Source of the DNA: Dirofilaria immitis
Lineage: Eukaryota; Nematoda; Chromadorea; Rhabditida; Onchocercidae
Direction of reading: 5' to 3'
Assembly (NCBI GenBank): GCA_024305405.1
Contig: JAKNDB010000109.1
Span: 1 to 64,000 of the forward strand
Length of the DNA stretch: 64,000 bases
Shown here: positions 25,801 to 37,880 of the stretch, piece by piece
Position numbering within the stretch: position 1 is the first letter of the stretch
How the letters are laid out: each line of letters begins with the position of its first letter
Program-made: the position numbers and the translations under genes
Notes under the pieces: model-generated
Told to the model about the DNA's origin: nothing
The model's database searches: none
The model's input: only the letters and a program-made list of their open reading frames with translations

Positions 25801-28800
25801 TCGGGCAAATCTGATATCGGCGTTAAGGATAATTGTTGTGCTCTACATTGAGAGCGATCGTACTCCATTCTAAAACCATAAATATATGTTATTTAAAATC
25901 TCTAAGAAAAATTAGAAATTACTTCAAATGAAAAAATGTCCATGATAGGCACTTGAAAAATAACTACCTGTGATGACTGTCAGCAGAAATTCCCTGCGAA
26001 ATGAAGAGTTCTTCAGTTGGTGGAACAAGAATTATTGAATCAATGAGAACAGTAGCTGTTCTATCGTTTATTTTACTTCGTTTTTCTCCCATTTGTACAA
26101 GAATTTCATATGAAACACCAGCTTCTAGACAAACATCTGGCATAACCTAAAATTTTTTCAAATTATACAGTAATGCTCAAGATAAAATAGGGGATATAGA
26201 AATTAAAAACGGTATTATTTATATATTATATATATATATATATATCAACAGTAATCACAAAAAGAAACAATAGAAGTCAAATTTTTTTATAAATAATAAT
26301 AATGATAAAAAGTAAATTTAATGCACAGAAATGTTTACCTCAACATAACGTGAGTTAGGATGAAGTCTTGCAGTTAAGAAATCATCCGAAGGTGAAAGAT
26401 TTCTACAGACTCCATCAATCGATGGATCTGTGGGTCGTACAACTGTTAGTTGTATATTTTCCCACCCAACGCCATCCTGCAAATGAAATTTACTATAAAC
26501 ATTTCTTTCCGGAAAAACCAAGGTAGTATACAATAATAATTACAATTAATAATGTTTCAAACTCTCACCTGCATTGGTTCGTATTTGATAATGATATTGT
26601 AATGCATGCTCTGGGCGAGGTTGTCAATTTTAAATATTAACTGAGTATGTTCATTAGCTCTAACAAAACCATCACCCGACCACGTGTGATCTCTTATATG
26701 TGCTGGAAGTTCTCGGGATTCAATTTGGCCCTGAAAGTTACTGAATGAAGTTTTCAATGGAAACTGTAACCACCAGTACTCTAACGCAGTAAAAACCATT
26801 TTAAAACATCGCGTTAATCAATGATTAAGCATAAATAGATATTCCATAATAAGATATTTATATTTCTAGCATCTAAAGTTTGCGATACTCACATCAGTAA
26901 TTTCTGCTTCCTCTGCTTCCAATGTATAATGATTGATAGATGGACAATAATAAGCACTTTCAGCAGTATCACAACGTCGACCAATGAAGTTTCTTCTGCA
27001 TTTGCACTGTCCGGTAATAACATCACAGTGATTATCAATCGATCCACCCAGATCACAATCACAAGGTTTACAGCCGTACGGATCGTCACTTAGTCCGTAA
27101 TGTTCTGGCTAAAAATACGTTTTTTCCGTTGTATAAATGAATTGAATGTGAAAAATAACCGATCTTAAAACTTTAATTTGTAGAAAAAAGAAAGAAACAA
27201 AAAAACTAACTAAAGTTTTAATTTGTAGAAAAAAGAAAGAAACAAAAAAACTAACTAAACATTTGTCACAAGCATCACCAGTAACAAGCTGTTTGCAAAG
27301 ACATTCACCAGTTTGTTTATTACATCCCTCATTGTTGAATGAGCCTAATAAATTGCAACTGCATGGACGACAACCATTTGGGTCGTCAGCTGTCAGTTTC
27401 CAGAATCCATTTTTACAGTGGTCGCACCTGAAATAATGTACAACATGCAATCTAACCTCTTCCCAATTCCCGATTTATTCAGCTTTAACAACATATGTGA
27501 AATATAATCTTACAAGAAATTACTATTCCGAATCAAGCTACGCTATTATGTTTTAAATTATAACAATTTGTACGAAGCTCATTAATTCTGTGGCAGTATG
27601 CAATTTAAAAGTTAAAAATTTGCCATGGTCCTTCGACATTCGGTTTACAATAGCATTTGCCAGCAACAAGGCCTCGTTCTGCATCTTCCTCACCTTCACA
27701 GATTCCGTCATTTAACGAACCAGTCTGTAAACGAATTCTACCTTAGCAAAAATAAGCAAATATTCATATAATTATCAAAAACAAACAAAGAAAAGGAATG
27801 ACGACAAACCTTATCACATTTGCACGGCAAACAAACATATGGATCAGTAATTGGTCGATCAGGATTTCGATAGAAATATGGTTTGCATTGCTCGCAGTTC
27901 TTGCCCTGCGTATTATGCAAGCATTCGTCACATACTCCACCTGATGCAAAACCTGCAAAGACCTCATCAAGCTATCAAAGATTTGTCAAGCCAGATAAAA
28001 AACTTGAAGTGATGGGAGATGAAAAAAACTTCACATGTTTTACAAAGAGTTTCAAATAGTTATAATGGAATTAATTACGGATATTAAACATTTTAAGAGA
28101 CTTATGTTTTCTGAGGTAAGAAATTCTCGGATTTGTAAAGAACGATTTTTGAAAGCAAAACTAATGAATTCAAAAAGTTTGCAATTTTCTGTTTAACAAA
28201 AACGGAATTTACCAGAAGCCTGATAAACAGCACGATCGAAATGACACCTTGCTGCATGACCGTTGCATTCGCATCGTTTGCATTCATTCGAATCATCACC
28301 AATAGCGGGACGCCATGGTAGATCATTGAAAAAATCCATACACTGTTCACAGTTTAATCCTTTGTATTGTGAGTGCACTCACATCGTCCATGTACCTGTA
28401 ATATTTTTACTTGAAATGAATTTTTTGAACTCACTAGGTAACAATGAGGAAATTTAGACAGAACATATCTACTAAATTCAAGCTTTCGGAAGGAAATAGA
28501 CCAATTTTCAAATAATCACAGAAAATCCCACTCCGATGAATTGTTTGACTGCGAAAATGATCAGTTCAATAAAAAAATTGATACCATATCAGCTCGATAA
28601 GGAACAGAAACTCGAGCAGCATTATCCATTGGTATACAACGCTGAGCGTGACCATAGCAAGAGCAGGACCCACGAACAACCAGTTCATAAATGGCATAAT
28701 AATATTTTTCATCGATTTCTGGTCTAAAATCAAAATGATTTGATCAGAAATTCAAATTCACACAGAGAGAACAATTTCCTAGAAGAGATCAACGAAGCAT

Positions 28801-30368
28801 GTTCCGAATGCAATCTCCCAACATTTACTTTATATTCTGAAATCGATTAAGAAAAACTTCCAGCGATATATTATTTAAATTCATATTATCTTAAATTCTG
28901 TTATAACTGCGATAATGATGAAAAATCTTTCCTATGTCAAATCCTCATATAATAAAACATCAAGCAATACAATCTGCTGATTTTTCTTTTTTCATTTTTG
29001 TTTGGCAAAAGATTCTAGGAAATCCATCGAGAGATGTCCGAATATAGACAAAACAAAATTACGAAAATAACCGAAGATACCTGTAATCCAATAAGTCATC
29101 ACCAAGTGTATGAAGTTTAGTAAAATTGATTCGATATTCGTAACTTTTAACAAATTTGCAATCTCATCGGCATATGGATTTTCCGTTGGAATATGTGGTG
29201 AGATCACTTTGTAGACCAACTGAAATTTCTTTCACTAAGAATAACAATAAAATTTTTAAGAACAGATTTCAGCTCATGGAAATTCACATATTCATAGAAG
29301 ACTTCAGTGGAAATTAAGAAATTTATAGAAAGTTACAGCAAAAACAATGCTAAACGAACTTCGCCTCCTGTAGAAGGAGCAACGTCGCTGTATCGTCTCG
29401 TGCAAATGACATCTGTGTGTTTTTTCGGGGTCTTTCAGGAATATTTGGAAAGGTGTTTTGACAATCGTATGCAAAATATCTGTATGGAGACCTATAATTT
29501 GCATACAATTATCAGTTGTTCACATTTAGTGATTTCTCGACATCGATATCCAGAAACCTCTGATTATTAGTAAAGTTTAAGAATGATTTATTGTTTTATT
29601 TCTTATTCGTTTAATTCCTGCTTACTTATAAAATGCTTTCCAATATATGAAATGTTTCGCGGATCAAATCGAACTAAGAAAAATTCTGACCATGTTTTTG
29701 CATAATCAGCCGAACGTTCAATAATCATAGCAGCAGGACGAAAAGATTTGAAGGTTATGATCAAATGAGTAAAATGAAATTCAGCTTCGAGATCGAGTCG
29801 TATTGATACATTTTGTACACCATTTTCCGACTGCCACCAATTCCTATTACGATCTTCATATGATTCCGAAACTACATTTTCAATTCTGAAATAACATTTA
29901 TGAAATAAGCACTCTTCATGGAATATAATAAATCAAACACTGATGACATTGGTGGTCTTAAAAATAAAGGCAATAGCTATTATAACTTTAGTGGTACTGC
30001 AATACAAATAAAGATACCATATTTGGATAATAATAAAAATAACATAAACAGTGAGTGTTTATGGATAAATGAATTTTTAAGTGATACAAGCAATCTAACA
30101 TACAACTCTTAAAATTGTACTAAACTAGACAAAATGTAAACATACCTATGGCTCAATTTATATGGTTCCCGATTTGGTTTCCATTCTGTTCTACTATCAC
30201 AATAAAAACATTTTGTTTGTTCTTCTAAATGTGATACAATACAATAACGTTGTCGACCATGTAAGCCACATGTTGATGTTGCACTGAGACTTTTCTTTCG
30301 TCCAATTAGAAGATTACCAGTTGCCGGATAACATGATCGTTCATTACATACATCTTCTTCTGGTGGTT
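18845..30368 (-). CDS. lam-1: laminin beta chain (5' signal exon not found)
   Basis: This is the beta subunit of the basement-membrane laminin trimer. Exons: 30146-30368, 29691-29885, 29356-29491, 29081-29219, 28585-28723, 28213-28395, 27810-27952, 27624-27724, 27256-27427, 26893-27108, 26569-26730, 26339-26476, 25968-26146, 25654-25869, 25210-25355, 24796-24946, 24364-24518, 24053-24292, 23529-23665, 23220-23349, 23003-23139, 22732-22860, 22232-22398, 21905-22081, 21458-21651, 21029-21243, 20649-20744, 20381-20545, 20107-20234, 19847-19950, 19538-19748, 19124-19262, 18845-18984. They encode about 1770 residues, matching beta1 chains of about 1790. Order: LN domain, LE repeats, beta-type domain IV, LE repeats, coiled coil with beta knob, final IEYYSTCDI with the inter-chain cysteine. 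The first visible codons ([20 protein letters not shown]) are the start of LN, so the signal-peptide exon lies upstream of 30.4 kb and was not identified. Six one-base deficits break the frame (at 29428, 29134, 28362, 21575, 21085 and 19876, approximately); flanking frames match the family exactly, so sequence error is the likely cause. The 3' edge of exon 29356-29491 is uncertain. Confidence 0.95.
21029..21243 (-). other. laminin beta-knob (cysteine-rich insert in the coil)
   Basis: The exon encodes [20 protein letters not shown] followed by [11 protein letters not shown], the compact disulfide loop found only in beta chains. It then returns to heptads after a one-base deficit in the A5 run at 21083-21087. 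The knob identifies the chain as beta rather than alpha or gamma. Confidence 0.92.
22800..25760 (-). other. laminin LE repeats, second block
   Basis: LE modules run from [20 protein letters not shown] through [83 protein letters not shown] and [12 protein letters not shown] to [19 protein letters not shown]. Exon joins are in phase. For the last repeat, the acceptor at 22860/22861 gives exact LE cysteine spacing, unlike another AG a few bases upstream. Confidence 0.92.
25940..26960 (-). other. laminin domain IV, beta type
   Basis: After [17 protein letters not shown] come [50 protein letters not shown] and [17 protein letters not shown], then [12 protein letters not shown]. These match the globular domain between the two LE blocks of beta1/beta2 chains in order and spacing. 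Confidence 0.9.
27171..27260. repeat. 45-bp direct duplication copying a splice donor
   Basis: TTTAATTTGTAGAAAAAAG and the following bases repeat with a 45-base period (27174 and 27219). The unit includes the minus-strand donor TTTA|GTTAGTTT of the laminin exon ending at 27256, so two identical donor contexts now lie 45 bases apart. Confidence 0.85.
27428..27623 (-). other. laminin intron with a GC-AG donor
   Basis: The exon upstream must end CCA-TG so that TG+G then TGC give NVEGPWCDHC, the expected LE spacing. The intron therefore begins GCAAAT and ends TTTCAG. No GT is available nearby. GC-AG introns are a known minor class. Confidence 0.7.
28640..30368 (-). other. laminin LN (N-terminal polymerisation) domain
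   Basis: Diagnostic segments are [74 protein letters not shown] and YRYFAYDC, ending at [16 protein letters not shown] domains mediate laminin network assembly. The domain spans five exons. Two one-base frame breaks fall in it (29427-29430 and about 29131-29137). Confidence 0.93.
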
Positions 30369-30809
30369 CTGGAAAAATTAAAATAAGAAAAATTTCGATT
30401 ATTAATTCAACATTACATCATCATATATAAAAATTATGAAATAAAAAAAGAAAAAAACTCAAATTTCTTTCGACGAGAAATTAAATTTTCATCTTTATTA
30501 TTAATTATTCCATTTCTTTTCATTAAATTTGGCTTACTTTTAGGTTATTTTTTTTTAGAATAATTTTTATAGTAATTGGATGAAAATAATAAGATTCAAA
30601 CTTGAAATTTTAGAAAATTTTTCAAATTTCCTTAAAAATTCTACTTTCCATTTTGAAGATTTTTGTTCTTTTTGTTTTCTTTTTTTTTTTTTTGTTTTCA
30701 AAACGTTTTCATTTCAAAATGATAGGAATGAACTTAAGTAACAAAAAAAAAAAGGAAAAAAAGAAAATAGAAAAGAAAACAATAATTAAAACAAACATAC
30801 CATGTTGAA

Positions 30810-30841
<32 letters not shown>

Positions 30842-31400
30842 AAAGAAAACACAACACCAATATGTATTGTGTTACAGAATGAGAAGGGCACATTACCAAA
30901 AAAAAAAAAAAAATATGATCAAAAATAGGAAGCCCCCTGGAAAAATGTTTTAAAATATATCAACATATATATGAACTATAATCGTATAATAATATACTAC
31001 AGTAATTTATATATGCGCGAAATTATGAAAAAAAAAAAAAAACTTTTTTTCAAAAAAATAAATTATTAATTTATAAATTTTAGAAAAAATATGGAGAAAA
31101 AAAAGAACGAAAAAGAAAGAAGAATACAAATAATAAATAATAATAATAATAATAATTACATTTAAATGTAATTTAATGTGATGTAATAAAATAAAGAAAA
31201 AACAAGGGAAAAACACAATAAATTAATTAAATTAAGTAATTAACAAGGAATAAAAATTAGGTTAGCTTTTTTTTTGCAAATAAAAACTTTTTTTCTAAAA
31301 ATTATTACTTAGCTTTTCATTAAATAAATTAAAAAATAATCCAAACTCTTATAACCATGATCACAGATCAAAAAAAAATCAACAAAATTAGAATCGACAT

Positions 31401-31740
31401 CCTATTGCATTGGTATATTCCCGGATATTAGCTTGTATCATCAAGTATTCTCCAATTTTTGAACATAAACATACTAGCTACCATATATGCAAGTAATCAA
31501 GTCGAGATCCTATTTCATTAAAGTTTTGCATGAGTATTTCAGACATTAGCACGCATTAAGCATTCTAATTTTTTCACCGTAAACTTTTTAACCATCATAT
31601 ATGCAACTAATCGAGTCCAGAATTGATATCCTATTTCACTAAAGTTATGTGCAAATATTTCAGGCATTAGCTCGTATTAAATATTCCAATTTTTTCAAGG
31701 TAACCTTGCTAACCATCATATGCAACCAATCAAGGTAACG
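31401..31740. repeat. degenerate tandem repeat, three units of 108-121 bp
   Basis: Units starting CCTATTKCAYTRRNGT at 31401, 31509 and 31630 each continue through a TTAGC...ATT(C)CAATTTTTT block to ACCATCATATATGCAA. Identity between units is moderate. Confidence 0.75.
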
Positions 31741-32152
31741 TAGGGAAAATGATCTTAGCAGGTCTTATTTCGCTAGTAGTTTATCCCTACTCTATTGACT
31801 ATTAAATGTAAGCTAAAAGTTTTATTCTATTTTCTAAAACAATAAGAGGAATTATAATAAAATAAATTAATTAATTAAATTAATTCGATAAAGTAATTAA
31901 ATTAATTAAATTAGGTGCAAAAAAATTATATTTTATCACAAAATTCACGCCTATTTCCGTCTAAAACATATCAATATTTGAATAAAAATTTTAAAAAAGA
32001 TCAAAAATATGATGAAGATGAGTAGTGATTGAAAATAAAACAGTTTATAATCGAGAAAGATAATGAAAAGTAGGAAATACTACCATCTGTGAAACATCTG
32101 TATGTCGTCGTACTGAATGAATGATCATCATCAATTTAGAAAAAGGATGGCA

Positions 32153-32200
32153 AGAGAGAGAGAGAGAGGAAGAGAGAGAGAGAGAGAGGAAGAGAGAGAA
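32153..32200. repeat. (GA)n microsatellite
   Basis: GA dinucleotide runs interrupted by GGAA. Confidence 0.9.
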
Positions 32201-32329
32201 AGTGATGGTAAATGAAAATTCCAATGACAACAGGAAGAAGGAGGGAGTAAACTATCTCAATTTTGACATGACCATGACGAATTAATTGTTGCTATTTCTT
32301 TCTTCAAATACTACTTACTACTATTCCTA

Positions 32330-32362
32330 CTATTACTATTACTATTACTATTACTATTACTA

Positions 32363-32398
<36 letters not shown>

Positions 32399-32412
32399 TT
32401 ATTATTACTACT
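32330..32412. repeat. (ACT)n microsatellite
   Basis: ATTACT and ACT trinucleotide array. Confidence 0.9.
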
Positions 32413-33347
32413 AATACTAATACTAATATTAACTTAATATTATAATTTCTAATTAAAATTTTGAGTAAAAATTTTTTCGAAAAAAAGGAAAATAAAAGAA
32501 TTTAAAAATTTAAATTAAAATTTCATTATTTTCTTTTCCAATATTTTAAATTTAAAGGAGAAAAAAGATTTATCATTTCCTATAAAACTTTCCCTTTCTC
32601 TTTTATCAATATCAATTGGGTAGATAACAGATATCACACAACTTTTGATATACGTTGAAACTACCGCGGAGAAAAAAAAACTTTTTTTTTCTTGATAGGA
32701 TAGATTATAGCATTTTTGTTACGATAACTTTTGACTTCTCTATTTCATACTCTTTTTTTTCCTCCTTATCTTTCTCTTTCACTCTCTTTTACACATCTCC
32801 TCTTCTTTATCTCTCCCTTTTTATTATATGTAATTAGTGATGTATGTATTAATCATTTATATTACAATATTAAAATTTAATGGCTTGAAATTTCCTTTCA
32901 CTTTCATCCTTCCTGTTTCATCTCAAGCCGCGTTACCCTCTCCCCTCCCTTCCACCCGCTCATCCGATTCCTTGGAAAACTGTTTGCTGTATTTTATCCA
33001 TTTCAAAGATTATGCAAAGCTCTCGAGAGCAAAAAAAAAAAAGAATAAAAGAAATGAGAGAGTTAGCGATCTAATGATGCAATAAAAAGAAAAAAGAATG
33101 AGAAAAAAAAGTGCGAAAAAGTCATTTCTGCAACCAAATAAACATATCATTGTATATATATATATACAAAATATATATATATATATATACACATGTATGC
33201 GTGCATGTATATGTATGTATGTGTGTATGTTGTATGTGACAGTCTGTGTCTGTAAATAATAATTTTTTTTCTCAATTCCATATATACTTTTTCAACAGCT
33301 ATCATCTTTCCAATTTGTATATAATTGTAGGCAATTGTAAACAAATA

Positions 33348-33443
33348 ACACACATACACATATAAATACACACACACACACACACAGACATACACATATA
33401 CATAAATACACACATACTGACATACACACATACACACATACAT
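33348..33443. repeat. compound (CA)n microsatellite
   Basis: CA/CATA dinucleotide tract; it generates a Tyr/Val/Cys-rich minus-strand frame without coding value. Confidence 0.9.
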
Positions 33444-33579
33444 GCAAATATAAACATTAAAATGCATTTCATATTTGTTTAGCTAAAATATGATGGTGCA
33501 AAAGCAAAAAAAGTAAACAATGAAAAATAAATTTTGTCTATGAAAAAATTCGAATTTAAACATACTTGTTTACTTGAAT

Positions 33580-33890
33580 TATGTATATTTATTTATTTAT
33601 GAATTGAATGTATTTATTTATCGAATTAAATATATATTCATTTACTAAATTAGAATTAAAATAATTTATTTATTGAATTAGGCTTACTTATTTACTGAAT
33701 TAGATGTACTCATTTACTGATTTAGATGTACTCATTTACTGATTTAGATGTACTCATTTACTGATTTGGGTGTGCTTATTTACTGATTTAGATGTACTCA
33801 TTTACTGAATTATATGTGCTCATTTATTGAATTAAACCTGTTTATTTACTAATTTAAATGTACTCATTTATTGAATTAGACATAATTAAT
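33580..33890. repeat. 22-bp minisatellite
   Basis: About a dozen copies of GATGTACTCATTTACTGATT plus two bases, perfect in the centre (33702-33765) and decaying outward. Confidence 0.85.
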
Positions 33891-34807
33891 TTACCTAATT
33901 AATTTTGTTTCATTTTATTACCATATTTATTATTATAACTTGAACGATCAACACTTCGTCTATCATATCGTTATAATTCAAAAAAATTTTTGATCCAAAA
34001 TTTTGATTGGAATTAAAACAGAAAAAAGAACGCAATAATCTTTTCCTATTATTACAGGTATGAAAGAAAAAAAAAGAAAAGTTTACTTACCTGTCATTTA
34101 TAAATGGTAGGAGAAAAGCAGGCAAAATATATAAATAAAAATATGCCTAAATTTTATAAAATATATAAATTGAATTATTTACTATTTTCTGTTTTATTAT
34201 TTCAAATTTAAAAAAATGTTAAATGTTAAAATCTTTTTTTTTTCTGCCAATATTTCATCAGAATTTACCAAAATATTTTGGAATAAATAAAAGCAAATAT
34301 ATTTTAAATTCATAATTAATAAATTTAATTTAATTAAAATTTATTTAATAAACATTTCAAATATTCGTTACGAATAGCATTTCATTTAAAAAAAAAAAAA
34401 AAAGAAATGGACAAATAATTTTGTGATAAAAAAAAAAGATTAAATATTTAAATAAATAATTTGATAATGAGAAAAATAAACTTTTTCAAGTGGCAATAGA
34501 TTCGTGATAAATCGAAATATGCTAAGTAAGTATTTAAATAAATAAATTAAATTTTCGCTTTTCCTTTTTGAAATATCAAATGTCGGATGGAAGTTGATAA
34601 TATGCCAAATAATTGTTTAAATAAATAATTCAAACTTTTTAAAATAGCAAATAGAAAATATTATTAAGGCAAAAATAAATAAATGAAATATTTTAAAATT
34701 GGCATAGAAATTATCGTTGAAAATGATTGATAATGATAGCAATAGCGATGATAAAGTTTTGGCCAATCCATTTATAATAATAATTTTTTAATAACAATGA
34801 TCGCCTG

Positions 34808-34809
34808 AC

Positions 34810-34841
<32 letters not shown>

Positions 34842-34850
34842 TAATAATAA
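34808..34850. repeat. (AAT)n microsatellite
   Basis: AAT units with one GAT interruption. Confidence 0.85.
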
Positions 34851-35892
34851 TAGCAACAATAATAATTTTATAATAATAATAAATTTGCATTAGTAATAAT
34901 CACTTGTACTATAATAATTATAAATATCAAATATCTTACCGATAATTATCTAAAAAAAAAAAAGGAATTAAAAATAAGTTTGACAAAATATATTAACTGA
35001 ATATTGGTATTGGTATAATTAAGTACAATTGGAATTCGAATATATTAAAAGATCTTTATGGTTTTAAATCATTAAATTATTCCTGTATGATCTATATATT
35101 TACTAAAAAAAAATTGGCATAATTTGTCTCAATGCTACAGATAATTATCAAATGATTACTCATCCGATACCGAAAATTCGGAAAATTTAATCAGTTGATA
35201 ATATGTGCCGTTTTTCCGTTTATAAAAATCGGAAAAATGGGTCGAAATAATTTATTCATTAACGTTTTTAGCTAAAATATTTTGGAGCGATAAATTTTCA
35301 TAAGTATTATACCTTTTGTGAATTAGCAATGATGATAATTCTGAAGATAGATAAGATATGATAAGAAGAGTTGAAAATTAGTGAAATATACAGATCGAAA
35401 TTATTCATTTGTTTGTTTATTTGTTTTAAAAATAATGATAATTCTTATCAATTTATATAGCTCAAGCATTAATATATGGAAAGCACGTATCTCGTACGTT
35501 TAGACAAAAATGATTAATCTTGAATGATATATATCATCTTTTTGCTATCATATTTCTTGCTGTAATTTTTATTATTGTTACTTACATAACTTTACGTAAG
35601 ATATAATTATATAATTCGTTCGGTTTCGATTATCCTAATTTTACGCTTTATGGTAACATTCCATCTTTTGATAAGCAAGTCGATTGATCATAAAAATGTG
35701 ATTGGAAGGATTATCACTTAAGGAACACGTAACGTAACATTGATTCCTTTCGCATCCTAAACTGATTTTATGAATGATAAATTCAAGCAGAAAGTATATC
35801 TAATCTTTTTAATTAAATAATTTAGGAAATGTATGTTATGTGCCAGGAAAATGTTATATATTACGTGTTAGGAAAAATTTAAGTATTGAGAA

Positions 35893-36150
35893 AAATGTTA
35901 CGTGTTACGTGTTATATCATATACTTTTTAAGCAATATGGTCAACAGAGAAATGATGAAATTTCATACGTTATCTACGTCATTTTCAAAGTTAAAATTAC
36001 AAAAAAATTATGTTCAGCAAAAAATTTATGCGCTTAGAAAAATACCACGTGTTATGTCTTATCACGCATTTTTATCTAATTTCGTTAATAATGAAATGAT
36101 AAAATGTCATACGTTATTTACGTCATTTTTAAAGTTAATAATAAAATGAT
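35893..36150. repeat. two-copy tandem duplication of about 150 bp
   Basis: GTTACGTGTTATATCATA at about 35899 and GTTATGTCTTATCACGCA at about 36049 open two related blocks. Both continue through AATGATRAAATKTCATACG and TTATYTACGTCATTTT. The overlapping plus-strand open frames here are not supported as genes. Confidence 0.6.
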
Positions 36151-37428
36151 AAAATGTTATACGTTATTTGATATCTATGAATGTTGTAAAAAATAAATTA
36201 ATTACGTAAGAAATGATGGATGAATGATTGAAATAAAATTGCTTAATGAAAATCGATCATAGATATCTTAAAATGAAACGATAAATTTAGGTTATTTAAA
36301 ATTGATATGAAATTTATAATTACTTCATTCTAAATTTATTTTGTTATTTTTATTTTTCTAAAAGAAATAAATTAAAATTTTAAAGAATAAATAAAATCAA
36401 AAATGAAAAAAGAAGTAAATTTAATCGGAATATAAATTAATTAAAAATCAAATTAATGAAATTCATTTAAAATGCTGCATGATTTTTAAAGTGCCAAAAA
36501 TTTTAACACGCCGCTTTTCAATTAATAATAAACAACCTGATAAATGATAAGTTTGATCGTATAACACTGATTAAAATTTTTAGATTAAATTCAATTGAAA
36601 TGAGTAAATAAATCTTTTGTGAAGTTTTCATCACCTCCATCAATGTTCTATTTCTTTTTTTTTTTTTTTTTTTTTTGATAATTGATGCAAGTGAGAGAAA
36701 CAGAGACGAAATAAAAACAGGTAAAATATTCGAAATAAAAGCAGGTAAGTTAAATTGGATGAATCAGAAGCGTGAAAGATAAACGTAGTAGGAGTTGGAA
36801 CATGACGTGAGTCGAGAAAGATTTTAAAAAAGTATGAATGAGATGACGAGAAAAAAAATAAAACGAAATTTTCGAGAAAGTAATTAATTAACGAATCTGA
36901 ATTTGCAATTTCGTTCTTCATCTCTGATTATTTAGTTATCACCAACAAAAAAATGTCATCGAGAAGAGAGTTTTAATCCTTCAGCAAATCTAAAATCTCT
37001 TTTTCATCGAGATTTATCGAAGATCAAACTGAACAAATCATTAGAAATATCAAAGTTTTTTTGTTTTAGATTCTCAAAATTCATCAATCAGAATGTGTCA
37101 TCTTCTACATCATTGATAAGGAGAAAAGCGAATTACGAAATTATCATTAATCCGATGGGAAGATAAATTGAATTTATCATTAATTGATTACTAATCAATT
37201 AATGCGAGATTATTGACGTGAAATTAAACGTGAAAAGTGAGATTAACAAAAGAATTAGCTTCAGATTCGTCGAATTCCAAAAACATAAATCCTGCGATTT
37301 GCTAATCTGATAAGAAGACAAACTGAATTTAACAATTTCAATTAATTTCAATTAACAAATTGAATTTAACAATTTTCTAATTGCTTTCGTTCACAAATTT
37401 TCATTTTTCTTCATTGATTTTCATTTAA

Positions 37429-37880
37429 TTCAAAATGTTTCTGATATCATGATAAAAGAATACCGTAACGACGGAATAAGCATTCCGCTCCGATGAAAAT
37501 TCGATGCGCAAATTATGATAGTAAACTTTACTTAATAAAATATCTAATTGCTTTCATTACAATTTATATCGTTGTAATCAATTTCCATTCAGTTCAAAAA
37601 TTCCGCTGTTGCTACGATGGAAGAGTGTCGCCGCAACGACGGAATAAGCATTCCGTTCGGATGAAAATTCGAACACAAATTATGATAGTATCATATATAT
37701 CTAATGTGATCGCATATTTTTGTATTATACATTTGTATTAACTAATTGTCTTATAATTTAATTGAATGCAAATGAAGTATAAATAAAAATCATTTGTATA
37801 TTTTACGTAATTACATATACATTGATCATGCTCGTTTGCCATATTCTTTAAGCTTAATCCGTATCTTGCCATACGTGAAA
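37429..37880. repeat. USP-array flanking repeat, upstream copy, with internal 168-bp duplication
   Basis: ACGACGGAATAAGCATTCCG occurs at about 37468 and 37636, a 168-base period. The block then shares TTGTCTTATAATTTAATTGA and AAAAATCATTTG with the 3' flank of USP copy A (about 50.7 kb) and the block at 53.0 kb. It is therefore a third copy of the spacer that separates USP units. Confidence 0.65.

Larger units (their letters stand above)
26893..28640 (-). other. laminin EGF-like (LE) repeats, first block
   Basis: Eight-cysteine LE modules are readable in register: [86 protein letters not shown] and [13 protein letters not shown]. They form the distal rod of the short arm, between LN and domain IV. 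One frame break lies at 28361-28363. Confidence 0.92.

Noticed and set aside
30709..30891. Candidate laminin signal-peptide exon with a hydrophobic stretch
   Set aside because: The hydrophobic part is A/T homopolymer and the Ser run is a microsatellite. No donor joins it in phase to the LN exon at 30368.
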